64,000 bases of DNA from Alphaproteobacteria bacterium (GCA_018222865.1 JAAEZM010000002.1:60087-124086); one strand, 5' to 3'; shown: positions 52,840-62,412, numbered from the stretch's first letter. Numbers and translations: made by a program. Notes: generated by a model not told the origin, from the sequence alone.

Positions 52840-53382
52840 ATGGACCGTTCTCAAAAAGCCGAAGAAATCCTAGATGTTGCCGAGCGTATGACGCGTGCGG
52901 GCGGGTATGGCGGTTTCAGCTTTCGCGAGATCGCCACTGAAGTCGGGATCAAATCAGCCAGTGTGCACTATCATTTTCCCACCAAGGAAGATCTCGGTGC
53001 GGCGATGGCTGAACGCTATACGGACCGATTTTTGAAAGGGCTGGGAGACCCGCGCGACACCACGCGCTCAACCGAAGAGAAGATCTCGGCTTATGTCGAA
53101 GGCTTTCGCCAGGCTTTAGTGGAGGATGACCTTATGTGTCTGTGTGGCGTGCTTGGCGCGGAGATCGCAGGTTTACCCGTTCGCGTGGCTGAGCAGGCAC
53201 GGCGCTTTTTCGACCGGAATCGCGAATGGCTAGACGCGGTCTATGAGGCCGATGGCGGGTATGGAGACGTGACGGCACGGCACAATACCGCATTGGCACT
53301 CCTGGCTAAGCTGGAAGGCGCAATGCTGGTCGCACGGTCGTTTGGCGATAACGAGGTTTTCGACCAGGTGATGTCGGTCTAG
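52840..53382 (+). CDS. TetR family regulator
   Basis: 180 residues. The HTH is FSFREIATEVGIKSASVHYHFP (about residues 24-45, shorter when written in pieces), a clear TetR recognition helix with YHF. The start is the ATG at 52840, 8 bp after GGAG; the GTG at 52831 falls on the ribosome site. It is divergent from the SDR gene, with two matching repeats between, so it probably represses the SDR and itself. The ligand is unknown. Confidence 0.9.
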   Translation: MDRSQKAEEILDVAERMTRAGGYGGFSFREIATEVGIKSASVHYHFPTKEDLGAAMAERYTDRFLKGLGDPRDTTRSTEEKISAYVEGFRQALVEDDLMCLCGVLGAEIAGLPVRVAEQARRFFDRNREWLDAVYEADGGYGDVTARHNTALALLAKLEGAMLVARSFGDNEVFDQVMSV

Positions 53383-53389
53383 CCCCTGC

Positions 53390-55018
53390 TCAACGTCGGC
53401 CGACATTGGCATGGCCTGGAAGAAGGGCTTCCATTGTGATCGCGCTCGACCGGGTTGGATCGTAGTCTTCGCTTGCAGTTCGGATATGCTCGACGAAAAC
53501 TTCATCATTGTCCGAGCCCGGTTCGGTTAGACGCAATCGTTCGCCAAAGACAATAATCTCCACGGAACCATCCGCTTCCGAGCGGTTCGGTTCAAGACCT
53601 CGCTGGCCATAGCAATGCCCCTGGGCAGTGCAAATGCGCGTCCGCAAATCAGCATCGCGACGATCCCACTCGAGCAGAAACACTTCGATGAACAACTCGC
53701 CGAAGGGCAGGTCGATCTCTGCCCGCTCGACATCCGGGGTGCTGGCCCTGGGCGTATCAGTGCTGAAGCTGATGGCCTGGGCGAAAAACGGGTTGTAGGG
53801 CGAGTACCAATAGGTCGCCTGGCCAACACGCGGCAGGCATACGACATCCCATCCATCGCCCTCATCAATGGGCGCACACCACATCATTTGTCCGGGAGTG
53901 CGATTCGCAAAAGACAGACCGCCCGAGGTGAATGGCAGGCCGTATACCGGAGTTCCAATCGGTAGCGAGCCGCCGCCGAACCAGCCCCCGCGAGATACTT
54001 CATTGCTCAGCCGTCCAGTGATGCCGTGTCGGACCGGAATTCGGGCGAAGGCTTCATCATCGCCTCGCAGTCCATAGGTGAATTGCGCGGGACCCGTTGC
54101 GTATAGGGGCCGACCTGCGAGCTCTGCGATGCGTGCCGCTTGTCGCTGCAGGTTCGTCCCAGCTTCCGCCGCCGGCAGAACCGCTTCACCGCTGCGGTTC
54201 ACATAAACCGGTCCGCTTTCCAGACGGCTAACGACCCGATAGCTGATCTCATCGTCAGACTGTACTGAATAGGCGATTTGCATCCGGTCGATTTGAAGGT
54301 TGGCATCGCTATCATTGTCTTCAACGGGCTCAATGGGGCGTCCGAACGGGCAGGCTTGCGCGACCTCAAATCTTCCGCCATCGGGACGTAGAACCGGTGA
54401 GAAACGCGGGTGACCGGTTTCGAAATCGCCGTTGCACAGCCGAAAACCCAGCTGACCTGAGGGAAGGTCTTGTCCATCCGCAGGGCTGTAGGCGATTGGC
54501 GGATCGATCGGGGTCTGTCCATTGAGCTGTCCGAGCGTCAGGCTCGTATATGTCTCACGCGGCTCGCCGGTAAACATGAATTCGAACCGACCGTCATCAT
54601 CAAGATCCATGAAGCAGTCGACATTGCCGAAAGAGGCCATGCGTCCGGTCACGCGGAGGTCACACCAGACTCGATTGTCCGGATGAGGCGGATATTCGAT
54701 AGCGTTGGGTTGTGCGCCGATGACCATCAGCGCAAGGACATGACCGGCTTCGAGTTCACGGTGTCTTGCCTCGATATCAGCCTCTAGTGTCACACCGAAA
54801 CGCGCGCGCAATTGGTGAATTGCGATAACATCTCCGGAATCCGCAAGGCCCTCAGCCGCTTCAAGCGGGGCGTCGGTGATCTCCAAAAGCACGTGCCCGG
54901 ATCGGCGGTTGAACACCTGCACCGACTCCGCCGTGGTTTCCGCAAGCTGCTCTTGTGAGGCAGGAGTATCTGTTTGCAAGGCTGCCAGAACGGCTATCGA
55001 AACGGCGATCAAACTCAT
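53390..55018 (-). CDS. Large exported protein of unknown function
   Basis: About 542 residues. A signal peptide (MSLIAVSIAVLAALQTD) is likely. The body is rich in beta-type segments and includes VDCFMDLDDDGRFEFMFTG, an Asp-rich calcium-loop pattern like FG-GAP or VCBS repeats, and a Cys-containing stretch CTAQGHCYGQRGLEPNRSE. No enzyme motif is recognised. GGGGGA lies 6 bp before the ATG. It is a single gene whose start is preceded by an inverted repeat. Confidence 0.65.
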   Translation of the reverse strand: MSLIAVSIAVLAALQTDTPASQEQLAETTAESVQVFNRRSGHVLLEITDAPLEAAEGLADSGDVIAIHQLRARFGVTLEADIEARHRELEAGHVLALMVIGAQPNAIEYPPHPDNRVWCDLRVTGRMASFGNVDCFMDLDDDGRFEFMFTGEPRETYTSLTLGQLNGQTPIDPPIAYSPADGQDLPSGQLGFRLCNGDFETGHPRFSPVLRPDGGRFEVAQACPFGRPIEPVEDNDSDANLQIDRMQIAYSVQSDDEISYRVVSRLESGPVYVNRSGEAVLPAAEAGTNLQRQAARIAELAGRPLYATGPAQFTYGLRGDDEAFARIPVRHGITGRLSNEVSRGGWFGGGSLPIGTPVYGLPFTSGGLSFANRTPGQMMWCAPIDEGDGWDVVCLPRVGQATYWYSPYNPFFAQAISFSTDTPRASTPDVERAEIDLPFGELFIEVFLLEWDRRDADLRTRICTAQGHCYGQRGLEPNRSEADGSVEIIVFGERLRLTEPGSDNDEVFVEHIRTASEDYDPTRSSAITMEALLPGHANVGRR

Positions 55019-55038
55019 GATTTCCCCCACAATTCACA

Positions 55039-55061
55039 ACACGCTGTCATGCGTAGCGTGT
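55039..55061. promoter_or_regulatory. 7-9-7 inverted repeat upstream of the exported protein gene
   Basis: ACACGCT (55039-55045) pairs with AGCGTGT (55055-55061). It lies 20 bp before the start codon on the minus strand, close enough for an operator or a leader hairpin. Confidence 0.4.
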
Positions 55062-55104
55062 ATTGTTTGGAGATTCAACCGAGCGGGTTGCCGCTTTGAG
55101 AGCT

Positions 55105-56205
55105 TTAAACGTTAAAGCGGAAGAGCATCACATCACCGTCTTTGACGATGTATTCCTTGCCTTCCGCGCGCATTTTTCCGGCTTCCTTGGCCGGAGCCTC
55201 GCCGCCACATTCAACATAGTCTTCATAAGCGATGGTCTCGGCGCGAATGAAGCCTTTTTCGAAATCGCCATGGATCACACCAGCGGCTTGCGGTGCGGTC
55301 CAGCCTTCCTTGATTGTCCAGGCGCGGGCCTCTTTCGGACCTGCTGTGAAATAGGTCTGCAGGCCAAGCAGCGAGTAACCGGTATGGATCAGGCGGTCGA
55401 GACCCGGCTCTTCCAGCCCGATGGTTTCGAGATATTCCGCGCGTTCTTCCTCATCTTCCAGGACTGCGAGTTCGGCTTCGATCTTGGCTGAAATCACGAC
55501 AGCTTGCGCGCCTTCTTCCTCGGCCCGTTTAAAGACGATTTCAGAATAGGCATTGCCCGTCGAAGCACTGTCCTCATCCACATTGGCGATGAAAAGAACC
55601 GGCTTGGTGGTCAGAAGCTGAAGGCCTTTCCAGGCTTTCTCATCATCCTTGGACACTTCGGCAAAACGCGCCGGCTTGCCATTATTGAGCTGTTCCAGGG
55701 CCAGATCGACCAATGCGATGGTGGCCTTGGCCTCCTTGTCACCGGACTTGGCCTTCTTTTCCAGATTGGTGCGGCGCTTCTCCAGGCTTTCCAGGTCCGC
55801 CAGCATCAGCTCGGTTTCGACGGTTTCCAGGTCGGCCAGCGGGTCAATCTTGTTGGCGACATGGGTGATGTCGTCATCATCGAAACAGCGCAAAACGTAG
55901 GCAATGGCATCGGTCTCGCGGATATTGGCGAGGAATTGATTGCCCAGGCCTTCGCCCTTGGACGCGCCTTCAACCAGGCCCGCAATATCAACGAAATTCA
56001 TCCGCGCCGGGATGACTTCCTTGGAGCCCGCAATCTCGGCGAGCTTGGCCAGACGGGTTTCGGGGACGGCGACATCACCGACATTGGGTTCGATCGTACA
56101 GAAGGGGTAATTCGCAGCCTGAGCGGACGCAGTTTGCGTCAGAGCATTAAAGAGCGTGGACTTACCAACATTCGGCAGGCCGACAATGCCGCATTTGAAA
56201 CCCAT
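55105..56205 (-). CDS. ychF: Redox-regulated ATPase YchF
   Basis: 366 residues of the Obg/YchF family. The P-loop is [15 protein letters not shown] (about residues 8-22). The G4 position is altered to FIANVDE, in keeping with its preference for ATP over GTP. The C-terminal TGS domain ([20 protein letters not shown]) follows, and [20 protein letters not shown] and the final [12 protein letters not shown] match the family. It binds ribosomes and is a negative regulator of the oxidative-stress response. The ATG at 56205 has AAAAGGA upstream. Confidence 0.96.
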   Translation of the reverse strand: MGFKCGIVGLPNVGKSTLFNALTQTASAQAANYPFCTIEPNVGDVAVPETRLAKLAEIAGSKEVIPARMNFVDIAGLVEGASKGEGLGNQFLANIRETDAIAYVLRCFDDDDITHVANKIDPLADLETVETELMLADLESLEKRRTNLEKKAKSGDKEAKATIALVDLALEQLNNGKPARFAEVSKDDEKAWKGLQLLTTKPVLFIANVDEDSASTGNAYSEIVFKRAEEEGAQAVVISAKIEAELAVLEDEEERAEYLETIGLEEPGLDRLIHTGYSLLGLQTYFTAGPKEARAWTIKEGWTAPQAAGVIHGDFEKGFIRAETIAYEDYVECGGEAPAKEAGKMRAEGKEYIVKDGDVMLFRFNV

Positions 56206-56288
56206 GGCGCGAAATCCTTTTCCGTTCGAGCGCGCCTTATAAAGAGTTTGACGCACCGGCGCGACCATTCTGTCAGCAAAACGCAAAA

Positions 56289-56316
56289 GGCCCGGATGCG
56301 CTTCAACATCCGGGCC
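56289..56316 (-). terminator. Terminator of the DM13 gene
   Basis: GGCCCGGATG (56289-56298) pairs with CATCCGGGCC (56307-56316). Read on the minus strand the hairpin is followed by TTTTGCGTTTTG. Confidence 0.7.
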
Positions 56317-56345
56317 TGTGGCCATGCGAGCGGGGGGAGGTCGCG

Positions 56346-56798
56346 TTAGCGCATGCTGGCATCCATGAGCTCTGAACCGGTAGCCAGGTTGATTGTGCCG
56401 GCGCCCCAGAGCTTGGAGAATTGCTCACACTGGATGACGACAGAGCTGTAGTCTTCCAAAGCGAAGTCATCAGGAAGGCGGTAGGCCTGTCCGCCGCGAT
56501 TGCTATCGAGTGCGGTGAGGAAGAAACCCTCATCACCGTTTTCGCCATTCACATCGACAGCGGCATTGGTCGAGAAGAAGATTTTCAGATCCGGGCCGCG
56601 ACGCGTGCGGAAATCATCGCTCAATACGATGTAATTACCGTCGGCGCGGGCTTCGATGCGCCAGTCACCTCGGATCTGGTATTCCTGGTTATCAAAACCG
56701 CCAGAGGCGAGAAGGCTTGCATCCTGGGCCTCGGTGTAATCGGGCAGGATGAAGATGAGGGCGAGAACGGCCGCGAGGCCGGCGAGGGTGAATTTCAT
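56346..56798 (-). CDS. Exported DM13 domain protein
   Basis: 150 residues with a signal peptide ([20 protein letters not shown]). The mature part has [38 protein letters not shown] and the Cys-containing end [19 protein letters not shown], which are DM13 marks. The Cys suggests a redox or electron-transfer role for DM13 domains, which is a published hypothesis only. GGAG is 7 bp before the ATG. Confidence 0.88.
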   Translation of the reverse strand: MKFTLAGLAAVLALIFILPDYTEAQDASLLASGGFDNQEYQIRGDWRIEARADGNYIVLSDDFRTRRGPDLKIFFSTNAAVDVNGENGDEGFFLTALDSNRGGQAYRLPDDFALEDYSSVVIQCEQFSKLWGAGTINLATGSELMDASMR

Positions 56799-56903
56799 GG
56801 TGCGTCTCCGTGCTGTGTTGGACAACACATGGAGACGGCCTCCATCACATGCCAATGAAAGCGATGGGAGCTAAAAGTGTGCTCCGTTCACGGATGCGAG
56901 AGC

Positions 56904-57503
56904 CTAGTCTTCTGAGCCGCGCTTGATCGGGACCGGGGCGGGGGCTTTATGGGTGACTTGTGTCTGGAAGGCGTCGTAATCCCCCTTGGCCAGCAAGTCG
57001 ATTGAGCTGGCCACAGCGTCGAGAAGGTCGATCAGCCATTTCTCCTCCGATTTGGCGAAATCGGAGAGGACATAGCCGGTGACTTTATTGCGATCACCGG
57101 GATGGCCCACGCCAATACGTGCTCGGCGGAAATCGGGCCCGAGCTGGCTGGTGGTGGATTTGATGCCATTATTGCCCGCCGCGCCGCCGCCTTTCTTCAG
57201 ACGGAATTTGCCGGGCGCGAGGTCGAGCTCGTCGTGAAAGACGATAATCTTGTCCGGATCCACCTTGAAGAAATTCGCGGCCTCGCCAATCGAATGGCCG
57301 GAATTATTGTAATAGGTTTGCGGCTTAAGCAGGAGGATCTTATTCGAGCCGATCACAAGATCCGTGGCCAGGCCCTGAAAACGCTTGCGCCAGGGCCCGC
57401 ATGACCAGGCCTGAGCGATGACGTCGAGCGCCATAAAGCCCACATTATGCCGGTTCTTGAGGTATTTTGGCTCGGGATTGCCGAGGCCCGCAAGGATCAT
57501 CAT
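56904..57503 (-). CDS. pth: Peptidyl-tRNA hydrolase
   Basis: 199 residues. LAGLGNPEPKYLKNRHNVGF has the catalytic His (about 20), VFHDELDLAPGKFRLKKGGG carries the Asp, and HNGLKS is GNNGIKS. Frees tRNA from peptides released early. It lies downstream of rplY on the same strand with a 101-bp gap that contains a weak hairpin. The ATG has an alternate ATG next to it. Confidence 0.96.
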   Translation of the reverse strand: MMILAGLGNPEPKYLKNRHNVGFMALDVIAQAWSCGPWRKRFQGLATDLVIGSNKILLLKPQTYYNNSGHSIGEAANFFKVDPDKIIVFHDELDLAPGKFRLKKGGGAAGNNGIKSTTSQLGPDFRRARIGVGHPGDRNKVTGYVLSDFAKSEEKWLIDLLDAVASSIDLLAKGDYDAFQTQVTHKAPAPVPIKRGSED

Positions 57504-57524
57504 GGCTCGTCCGGGCTCCTCTCA

Positions 57525-57558
57525 GCAAAAGACCGCGAACCCTTGCGAGATCGCGGCC
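57525..57558 (-). terminator. Possible terminator between rplY and pth
   Basis: CCGCGA (57533-57538) pairs with TCGCGG (57551-57556); on the minus strand TTTTG follows. The stem is short, so confidence is low. Confidence 0.35.
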
Positions 57559-57604
57559 TCTTGAAATCAGCCTATCTGCTTCACCGGGGAAACAGGAGTA
57601 GGGT

Positions 57605-58243
57605 TTACTCTTCGCCGCCTTCAGCAGCTGCTTCACCTTCAGCAGCCTCTTCACCGCCCTCTTCATCGGCTTTGAGCACGGCCCGGGAGCCCTGCAGGGT
57701 CGCGATTGTGAAGTCGCGGTCAGCGATGGTCGGCTTGGCACCTTTCGGCAGAGTGATCGCGGAGATGTGTACGGAATCACCAATATCGAGGCCGGACAGG
57801 TCGGCTTCGATTGCATCAGGGATGTTACCAGCCGGAACGAGGAGCTCGACGGTGTGGCGAACGATGTTGAGAACGCCGCCGCGTTTCATGCCCGGAGACG
57901 CGTCTTCATTGGTGAAGCGAACCGCAACTTCGACGTTGATCTTGGTGTCTTCGTCAACGCGGAACAGGTCCACATGCATGACCTGGTCGGATACCGGGTG
58001 GAACTGAACGTCACGTGCGATGACTTTCTGGCGCTTACCATCGTGCTCCAGCTCCATCATGTTGGAGATGAAGTTGCCGGTCAGCAGAGCCTTGCGGACT
58101 TCATTCCCGCGCAGGGTGATGGAGACCGGACCCAGCTTGCCACCATAGAGAACGCCCGGGACGCGGTCTTCGCGGCGAACAGCGCGTGCTGCGCCCGTAC
58201 CTGTGCCTTCGCGAACGTCAACATTGAGAACGATGTTGCTCAT
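57605..58243 (-). CDS. rplY: 50S ribosomal protein L25/general stress protein Ctc
   Basis: 212 residues, the long Ctc/TL5 form: an L25 RNA-binding domain (about 5-95; TGTGAARAVRREDRVPGVLY) and a C-terminal beta domain, ending in an acidic Glu/Gly tail (about 188-212; EEGGEEAAEGEAAAEGG). It binds 5S rRNA. AGGA lies close to the ATG. Two hairpins lie between it and prs. Confidence 0.95.
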   Translation of the reverse strand: MSNIVLNVDVREGTGTGAARAVRREDRVPGVLYGGKLGPVSITLRGNEVRKALLTGNFISNMMELEHDGKRQKVIARDVQFHPVSDQVMHVDLFRVDEDTKINVEVAVRFTNEDASPGMKRGGVLNIVRHTVELLVPAGNIPDAIEADLSGLDIGDSVHISAITLPKGAKPTIADRDFTIATLQGSRAVLKADEEGGEEAAEGEAAAEGGEE

Positions 58244-58267
58244 CGGTCCTGATCCTTAAATATCAAG

Positions 58268-58372
58268 CGCCGCCTCATTGGGTGGGCGGCGACTGTGCTT
58301 TGGCATCGCGCCATGTAAACTTTAGAGCGGCGGGCTATAGCCGATCCCCGCGCGGCGTGCAACCACGCGGGG
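58268..58372 (-). promoter_or_regulatory. Two GC-rich hairpins in the prs-rplY gap
   Basis: CGCCGCC (58268-58274) pairs with GGCGGCG (58285-58291). CCCCGCG (58346-58352) pairs with CGCGGGG (58366-58372). The first is in the rplY leader, 25-48 bp before its ATG; the second is 35-61 bp after the prs stop. Neither has a good T tail. They could stop or pause transcription or form a ribosomal-protein leader. Confidence 0.4.
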
Positions 58373-58406
58373 GTAGAAGAGTCAGTGCTCTTGCAGCGCT
58401 CGAGCT

Positions 58407-59339
58407 CTAATCGAACAGTTTCGAGACCGACTCATCATTGGCGATGCGTCGGATGGCTTCGCCGAGCAGCGGCGCGACCGGGAGACGCCGAACCTTGTCG
58501 GTCTCGGTAGCACTTGGATCGGGCACGATGGAATCGGTAACCACCAATTCTTTCAGCTCTGATTTGGCAACCCGACCTGGCGCGTCATTCGACAAGACGC
58601 CATGGGTCACGTAGGCGGAAACATCGATGGCGCCTTTTTCCTTCAAGGCGGCCGCGGCATTACACAGCGTGCCACCGCTATCGCACATATCATCAAAGAG
58701 AATACAGCGGCGCCCCTCGACCTCACCGATAATATTCATCACTTCCGACACGCCGGCCTTGGGGCGACGTTTGTCAACGATGGCGATTTCCGCATCGAGC
58801 AGTTTGGCGAGCGCGCGGGCGCGCACCACACCACCAACGTCGGGTGAGACAATGAGCAGATCATCGGTCGGGTATTTCCGGCGGATATCATCCTCGATCA
58901 CCTTGGTGGCGAAGAGATTGTCCGTTGGAATGTCGAAGAAGCCCTGGATCTGACCCGCATGCAGATCAATCGTCAAAACGCGATCAGCGCCGGCCTTGGC
59001 GATGATATTGGCCACCAGCTTTGCGGAGATCGGCGTGCGGCCACCGGTTTTGCGGTCCTGGCGGGCATAGCCGAAATACGGGATTACAGCCGTGATCCGC
59101 CGCGCCGACGCGCGAACCAGCGCATCTATGCAGATCAGGAGCTCCATCAAATGGTCATTCGCCGGAGACGAGGTCGACTGGATGACGAACACGTCTTCAC
59201 CGCGGACATTTTCATCAATACGGACGAAAATCTCGCCATCGGAGAAGCGTTCAATCTCGCAGGCCGTCAGCGGCGCATCGAGATAGTCAGCAATTGCCTT
59301 AGACAAAGGCTCGTTCGACGTGCCCGAGAGAAGTTTCAT
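58407..59339 (-). CDS. prs: Ribose-phosphate pyrophosphokinase
   Basis: 310 residues. Makes PRPP from ribose-5-phosphate and ATP, feeding nucleotide and NAD synthesis and Apt (43662-44189). [40 protein letters not shown] and the PRPP-binding [18 protein letters not shown] are family motifs. The start has no strong ribosome site. It is probably monocistronic. Confidence 0.96.
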   Translation of the reverse strand: MKLLSGTSNEPLSKAIADYLDAPLTACEIERFSDGEIFVRIDENVRGEDVFVIQSTSSPANDHLMELLICIDALVRASARRITAVIPYFGYARQDRKTGGRTPISAKLVANIIAKAGADRVLTIDLHAGQIQGFFDIPTDNLFATKVIEDDIRRKYPTDDLLIVSPDVGGVVRARALAKLLDAEIAIVDKRRPKAGVSEVMNIIGEVEGRRCILFDDMCDSGGTLCNAAAALKEKGAIDVSAYVTHGVLSNDAPGRVAKSELKELVVTDSIVPDPSATETDKVRRLPVAPLLGEAIRRIANDESVSKLFD

Positions 59340-59431
59340 GTGAGGGTGCCCCGTTGCCGCTTCGCGCGCTCCTTAACAGAGGCGGGCTCGGGAATGAAGC
59401 GCCAATTCGTGTAATTGGGTGAATTGAATAA

Positions 59432-60514
59432 TCAGTCTGCTGACATCACAGGCGGATCGGAAAGCTCAGGCGACTGCAGGCAGACAAGCTTGAAGAGCGC
59501 GCCCATTTGATCCGAATCGGTCAGTCGCCAGATTTGTCTGGCAATCTGGGGGCGCTTCTCCGGGCTGGACTGGCTCAGGGCCGCGGCCCGAGCTTCCAGG
59601 CCGAGTGCCGCAAGAAAGTCGCCCTGGGGGATGGGGCCAAAAGCGGCCAGCCCCGATTCGGTTGCGAAACGCGCCAGCATTTCAAAGTCGACGCGTGCCG
59701 TCAGGTCTGCGGTTCCAGGGTCTGCCAGCGGCTGCACTTTTTCATGCGCGCGGATGGCCTGGAGCGTGTCGCCCGGCTCGGATTGAGCGGGGCCATAATC
59801 AATCAGAAGGGCGCGGCCGGGATGGTGTTTGAAGCGTTCGCTCAGAGTGTGAACGAATAAGCGGTCGCCGGGGCGCAGTTCAGCCAGCATACCGTCCGGC
59901 AGGTCTTTCAAGCGCGGCGGGATCAGGTCTTCATCAATACCCAGATGGGTTCCCAGTACGAAACAGAACGCACCCTCCTCATCAAGGCCAACCATGCGTT
60001 CATGCCAGACGCCATCATGTTTGATTGCTTGGCGAACCGGCAGGCAGTCCAGAAACTCATTTCCGACGATGATGGCTGGTCCGGCGGGCACATTCTCCAG
60101 CCGGTCTACCCAGCTCACCTGCGCACCGCTAGGTCCAAGGCTCTGTGCCTGCACCGATTTGAGCGCGGCACTGGCTTCAATAAGCACAATACGCGCAGCA
60201 TCTGTAAAACCGGGCAGGGCGCGACCCGTGCGCAGCATATCGGCCATCATGGTGCCGCGGCCGGGGCCGAGCTCGACCAGGTAAAACGGATCTGGCCGGC
60301 CCATATCATGCCAGCTCTGCATCACCCAGAGACCGATCAGCTCGCCGAACATCTGGCTGACTTCAGGTGCGGTGATGAAGTCCGAACCAGCACCGATCGG
60401 ATCTTTAGTGGCGTAATAACCGGCTTTCGGGTCGAAGAGCGCCTCGGTCATGAAGGCGGCCAGGGTGAGTGGACCGTGTTGAGCGATGCGCGCCTTGAGT
60501 TGCTCAGCAATCAT
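59432..60514 (-). CDS. SAM-dependent methyltransferase, MidA/NDUFAF7 family
   Basis: 360 residues. YYATKDPIGAGSDFITAPEV and FYLVELGPGRGTMMADMLRT (motif I ELGPGRG) identify the family whose mitochondrial member NDUFAF7/MidA methylates an Arg in complex I. The bacterial target is not known. The ATG at 60514 overlaps the lgt stop by 4 bases (ATGA), so the two form an operon; the extended frame to 60565 lies inside lgt. Confidence 0.92.
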   Translation of the reverse strand: MIAEQLKARIAQHGPLTLAAFMTEALFDPKAGYYATKDPIGAGSDFITAPEVSQMFGELIGLWVMQSWHDMGRPDPFYLVELGPGRGTMMADMLRTGRALPGFTDAARIVLIEASAALKSVQAQSLGPSGAQVSWVDRLENVPAGPAIIVGNEFLDCLPVRQAIKHDGVWHERMVGLDEEGAFCFVLGTHLGIDEDLIPPRLKDLPDGMLAELRPGDRLFVHTLSERFKHHPGRALLIDYGPAQSEPGDTLQAIRAHEKVQPLADPGTADLTARVDFEMLARFATESGLAAFGPIPQGDFLAALGLEARAAALSQSSPEKRPQIARQIWRLTDSDQMGALFKLVCLQSPELSDPPVMSAD

Positions 60515-61371
60515 GCGGACTTGGTGCCCGGCTGATCGTTCTTCAGCGCGCGCCAGACCAGCCACCCGCCCAGCAGAATCATCGGAAGCGAAAGCAGCAT
60601 GCCCATGGTGATCAAACCCCGAAGGGCTTCTGGCATGTGGGAATCCGGTTCGCGGAAGACCTCCATGAGGGCGCGGAAAAGACCATAGCTCATCAAGAAG
60701 AGCCCGGCATTAAGTCCCGGTTTTTCCAGCGAGCGGAACTTATAGGTGGCGATATTCACGATGGCGAAAATCGCTACGCCCTCAAGGGCAGCCTGGTAAA
60801 GCTGACTGGGGTGGCGCGGAAGACAGAGCGGGTCATGTTCGAAACGCATCGCCCAGGGCCCGTCCCAGGGGCGTCCCCAGAGCTCGCCATTGATGAAATT
60901 GGCGACACGTCCAAAAAAGAGGCCAATCGGCGTAACGATGGCAGCGGCATCCGCTATGCGCCACAGGTCGAGATTGTTTCGGTGCGCGAAAGACCAAAGG
61001 GCTAGAGAAACGCCAATCAGACCACCGTGGAAAGCCATGCCACCGTCGGTAATGCCGGTGATCACGCGCAGCGGATCAGTCCAGATCATTTCTGGCATGT
61101 AGAAAATCACATAGCCAAGTCGCCCGCCAACAATGACGCCGATCGTCGCCCAGACAAGAAGGTCATCGACCTGGTTTTCGGTGAATGGTGATTTGGGGTT
61201 TTTTGTTCCGATCGGGTGCCAGAGCTGAGCCCGACGCGAGAGGATCACCATATAGCGCCAACCCAGCAGCAAGCCGGCGATATAGGCCAGCGCATACCAG
61301 CGCAGGGTGAAGAAACCGATGGAGAAGATCTCGGGCTCAAGCAGATCGAATGTAGCCGGACAAGTCTGCAT
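60511..61371 (-). CDS. lgt: Prolipoprotein diacylglyceryl transferase
   Basis: 286 residues, about 7 hydrophobic helices. Transfers diacylglyceryl to the lipobox Cys of prolipoproteins at the inner membrane, a step used by the lipoprotein at 19772-19972. FGRVANFINGELWGRPWDGP is the Lgt signature. Start at 61371, weak ribosome site. A palindrome lies 26 bp upstream. Confidence 0.96.
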   Translation of the reverse strand: MQTCPATFDLLEPEIFSIGFFTLRWYALAYIAGLLLGWRYMVILSRRAQLWHPIGTKNPKSPFTENQVDDLLVWATIGVIVGGRLGYVIFYMPEMIWTDPLRVITGITDGGMAFHGGLIGVSLALWSFAHRNNLDLWRIADAAAIVTPIGLFFGRVANFINGELWGRPWDGPWAMRFEHDPLCLPRHPSQLYQAALEGVAIFAIVNIATYKFRSLEKPGLNAGLFLMSYGLFRALMEVFREPDSHMPEALRGLITMGMLLSLPMILLGGWLVWRALKNDQPGTKSA

Positions 61372-61396
61372 GCTGGCACTCGCAATAGGGCTGACT

Positions 61397-61411
61397 CACC
61401 TGAAACAGGTG
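61397..61411. promoter_or_regulatory. 6-3-6 palindrome in the lgt/ubiK gap
   Basis: CACCTG-AAA-CAGGTG, perfect, 26-40 bp before the lgt ATG on the minus strand and 83 bp before ubiK on the plus strand. Its last 13 bases also occur at 29418-29430. Confidence 0.45.
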
Positions 61412-61493
61412 TAGATGTGACGGATGGGCGCGTTGCGCTTTTGCGCCTCGCACCGCATATAGAGCTTCAGAACTCTTGTAATGGCTTTCTTTC

Positions 61494-61802
61494 ATGCAAA
61501 CGCGCAACCCGCTTCTCAATGATTTCGCAGATCTAATGACCGACGCTTTCGGCGCCGCCCAGGCTGTTGGTGAAGAGGCTCAGGCCGCCATGCGGGCCCA
61601 GATGGACCGTTTCGTGGCTGATATGGACCTGGTCACTCGCGAAGAACACGATGCGGTCAAGGGCGCTTTGAACGAAGCGCTTGATACGATCGCGACCTTG
61701 GAGGCGCGCTTGGAAGTGCTTGAAAAGGCAGCCAAACCAAAGCCGGCGAGCCGTACGCGCAAGACCGCGGCGAAAAAGGCCGCGCCGAAATCCACAGACT
61801 GA
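61494..61802 (+). CDS. ubiK: Ubiquinone biosynthesis accessory factor UbiK (BMFP)
   Basis: 102 residues. NPLLNDFADLMTDAFGAAQA, REEHDAVKGALNEALDTIAT and the coiled coil LEARLEVLEKA form the BMFP fold, an oligomer that binds lipid and UbiJ in ubiquinone synthesis. The basic C-terminus (KPKPASRTRKTAAKKAAPKS) may contact membranes or DNA. There is no strong ribosome site. A short hairpin terminator follows. Confidence 0.9.
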   Translation: MQTRNPLLNDFADLMTDAFGAAQAVGEEAQAAMRAQMDRFVADMDLVTREEHDAVKGALNEALDTIATLEARLEVLEKAAKPKPASRTRKTAAKKAAPKSTD

Positions 61803-61806
61803 TTAT

Positions 61807-61825
61807 AGCGCCTATAGCGCTTTTT
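61807..61825 (+). terminator. Terminator after ubiK
   Basis: AGCGC (61807-61811), loop CTATA, then GCGCT (61817-61821) with T5 at 61821-61825. The stem is short. Confidence 0.5.
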
Positions 61826-61901
61826 ATTGCGCCTGCAGCAGCGCAGTCATACCGTCTCAGCAACGGTGTGAGTCGCCGCGCAGACGAAGGAGACTGCTGT
61901 C

Positions 61902-62405
61902 ATGGACCTTCTCTCAGATGATATCGCCCTTACGGCGAGCGATCCGCTTGATGCGGTGGAGCAAGCCGTCATCGCTGAGCAATTCCCTTATGATCGCGAT
62001 GAGGGTGGCGAATTGCACCTCAGCGCTCCGGGCAATTGGCGCGATCACCAGATCTGGTTTGCCTGGCGCCCCGAGCTTGAGGCGCTGCATATCTGCGCCA
62101 GTCTTGATCTGAAGGTTCCGAAAAACCGGTATCGTGATGTTTGCGAGCTTGTCGCGCGTCTTAATGAGAAGCTCTGGATGGGGCATTTCGATGTCTGGGC
62201 TGAGGATGGCAGCATCATTTACCGGCACGCTGTCAGCCTGCCTGGCGGTGAAACCGTGAGTGCGGCTCAGGCCTCTGCACTGCTGAGCGCTGCGCGTGAG
62301 GCGGGTGAACGCTTCTATCCAGCCTTCCATTTCCTCGTCTGGGGTGGCAAAGGTGCCGAAGACGCTGCAGCAGCAGCCATGTTCGAAACGGCAGGCGAGG
62401 CCTGA
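61902..62405 (+). CDS. YbjN-domain protein
   Basis: 167 residues. LHICASLDLKVPKNRYRDVC, ELVARLNEKLWMGHFDVWAE and ASALLSAAREAGERFYPAFH are the YbjN/type-III-secretion-chaperone-like fold found in alphaproteobacteria. Molecular function unknown. AAGGAGA is about 9 bp before ATG. It is 7 bp before proC, so they are an operon. Confidence 0.85.
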   Translation: MDLLSDDIALTASDPLDAVEQAVIAEQFPYDRDEGGELHLSAPGNWRDHQIWFAWRPELEALHICASLDLKVPKNRYRDVCELVARLNEKLWMGHFDVWAEDGSIIYRHAVSLPGGETVSAAQASALLSAAREAGERFYPAFHFLVWGGKGAEDAAAAAMFETAGEA

Positions 62406-62412
62406 CACACTC

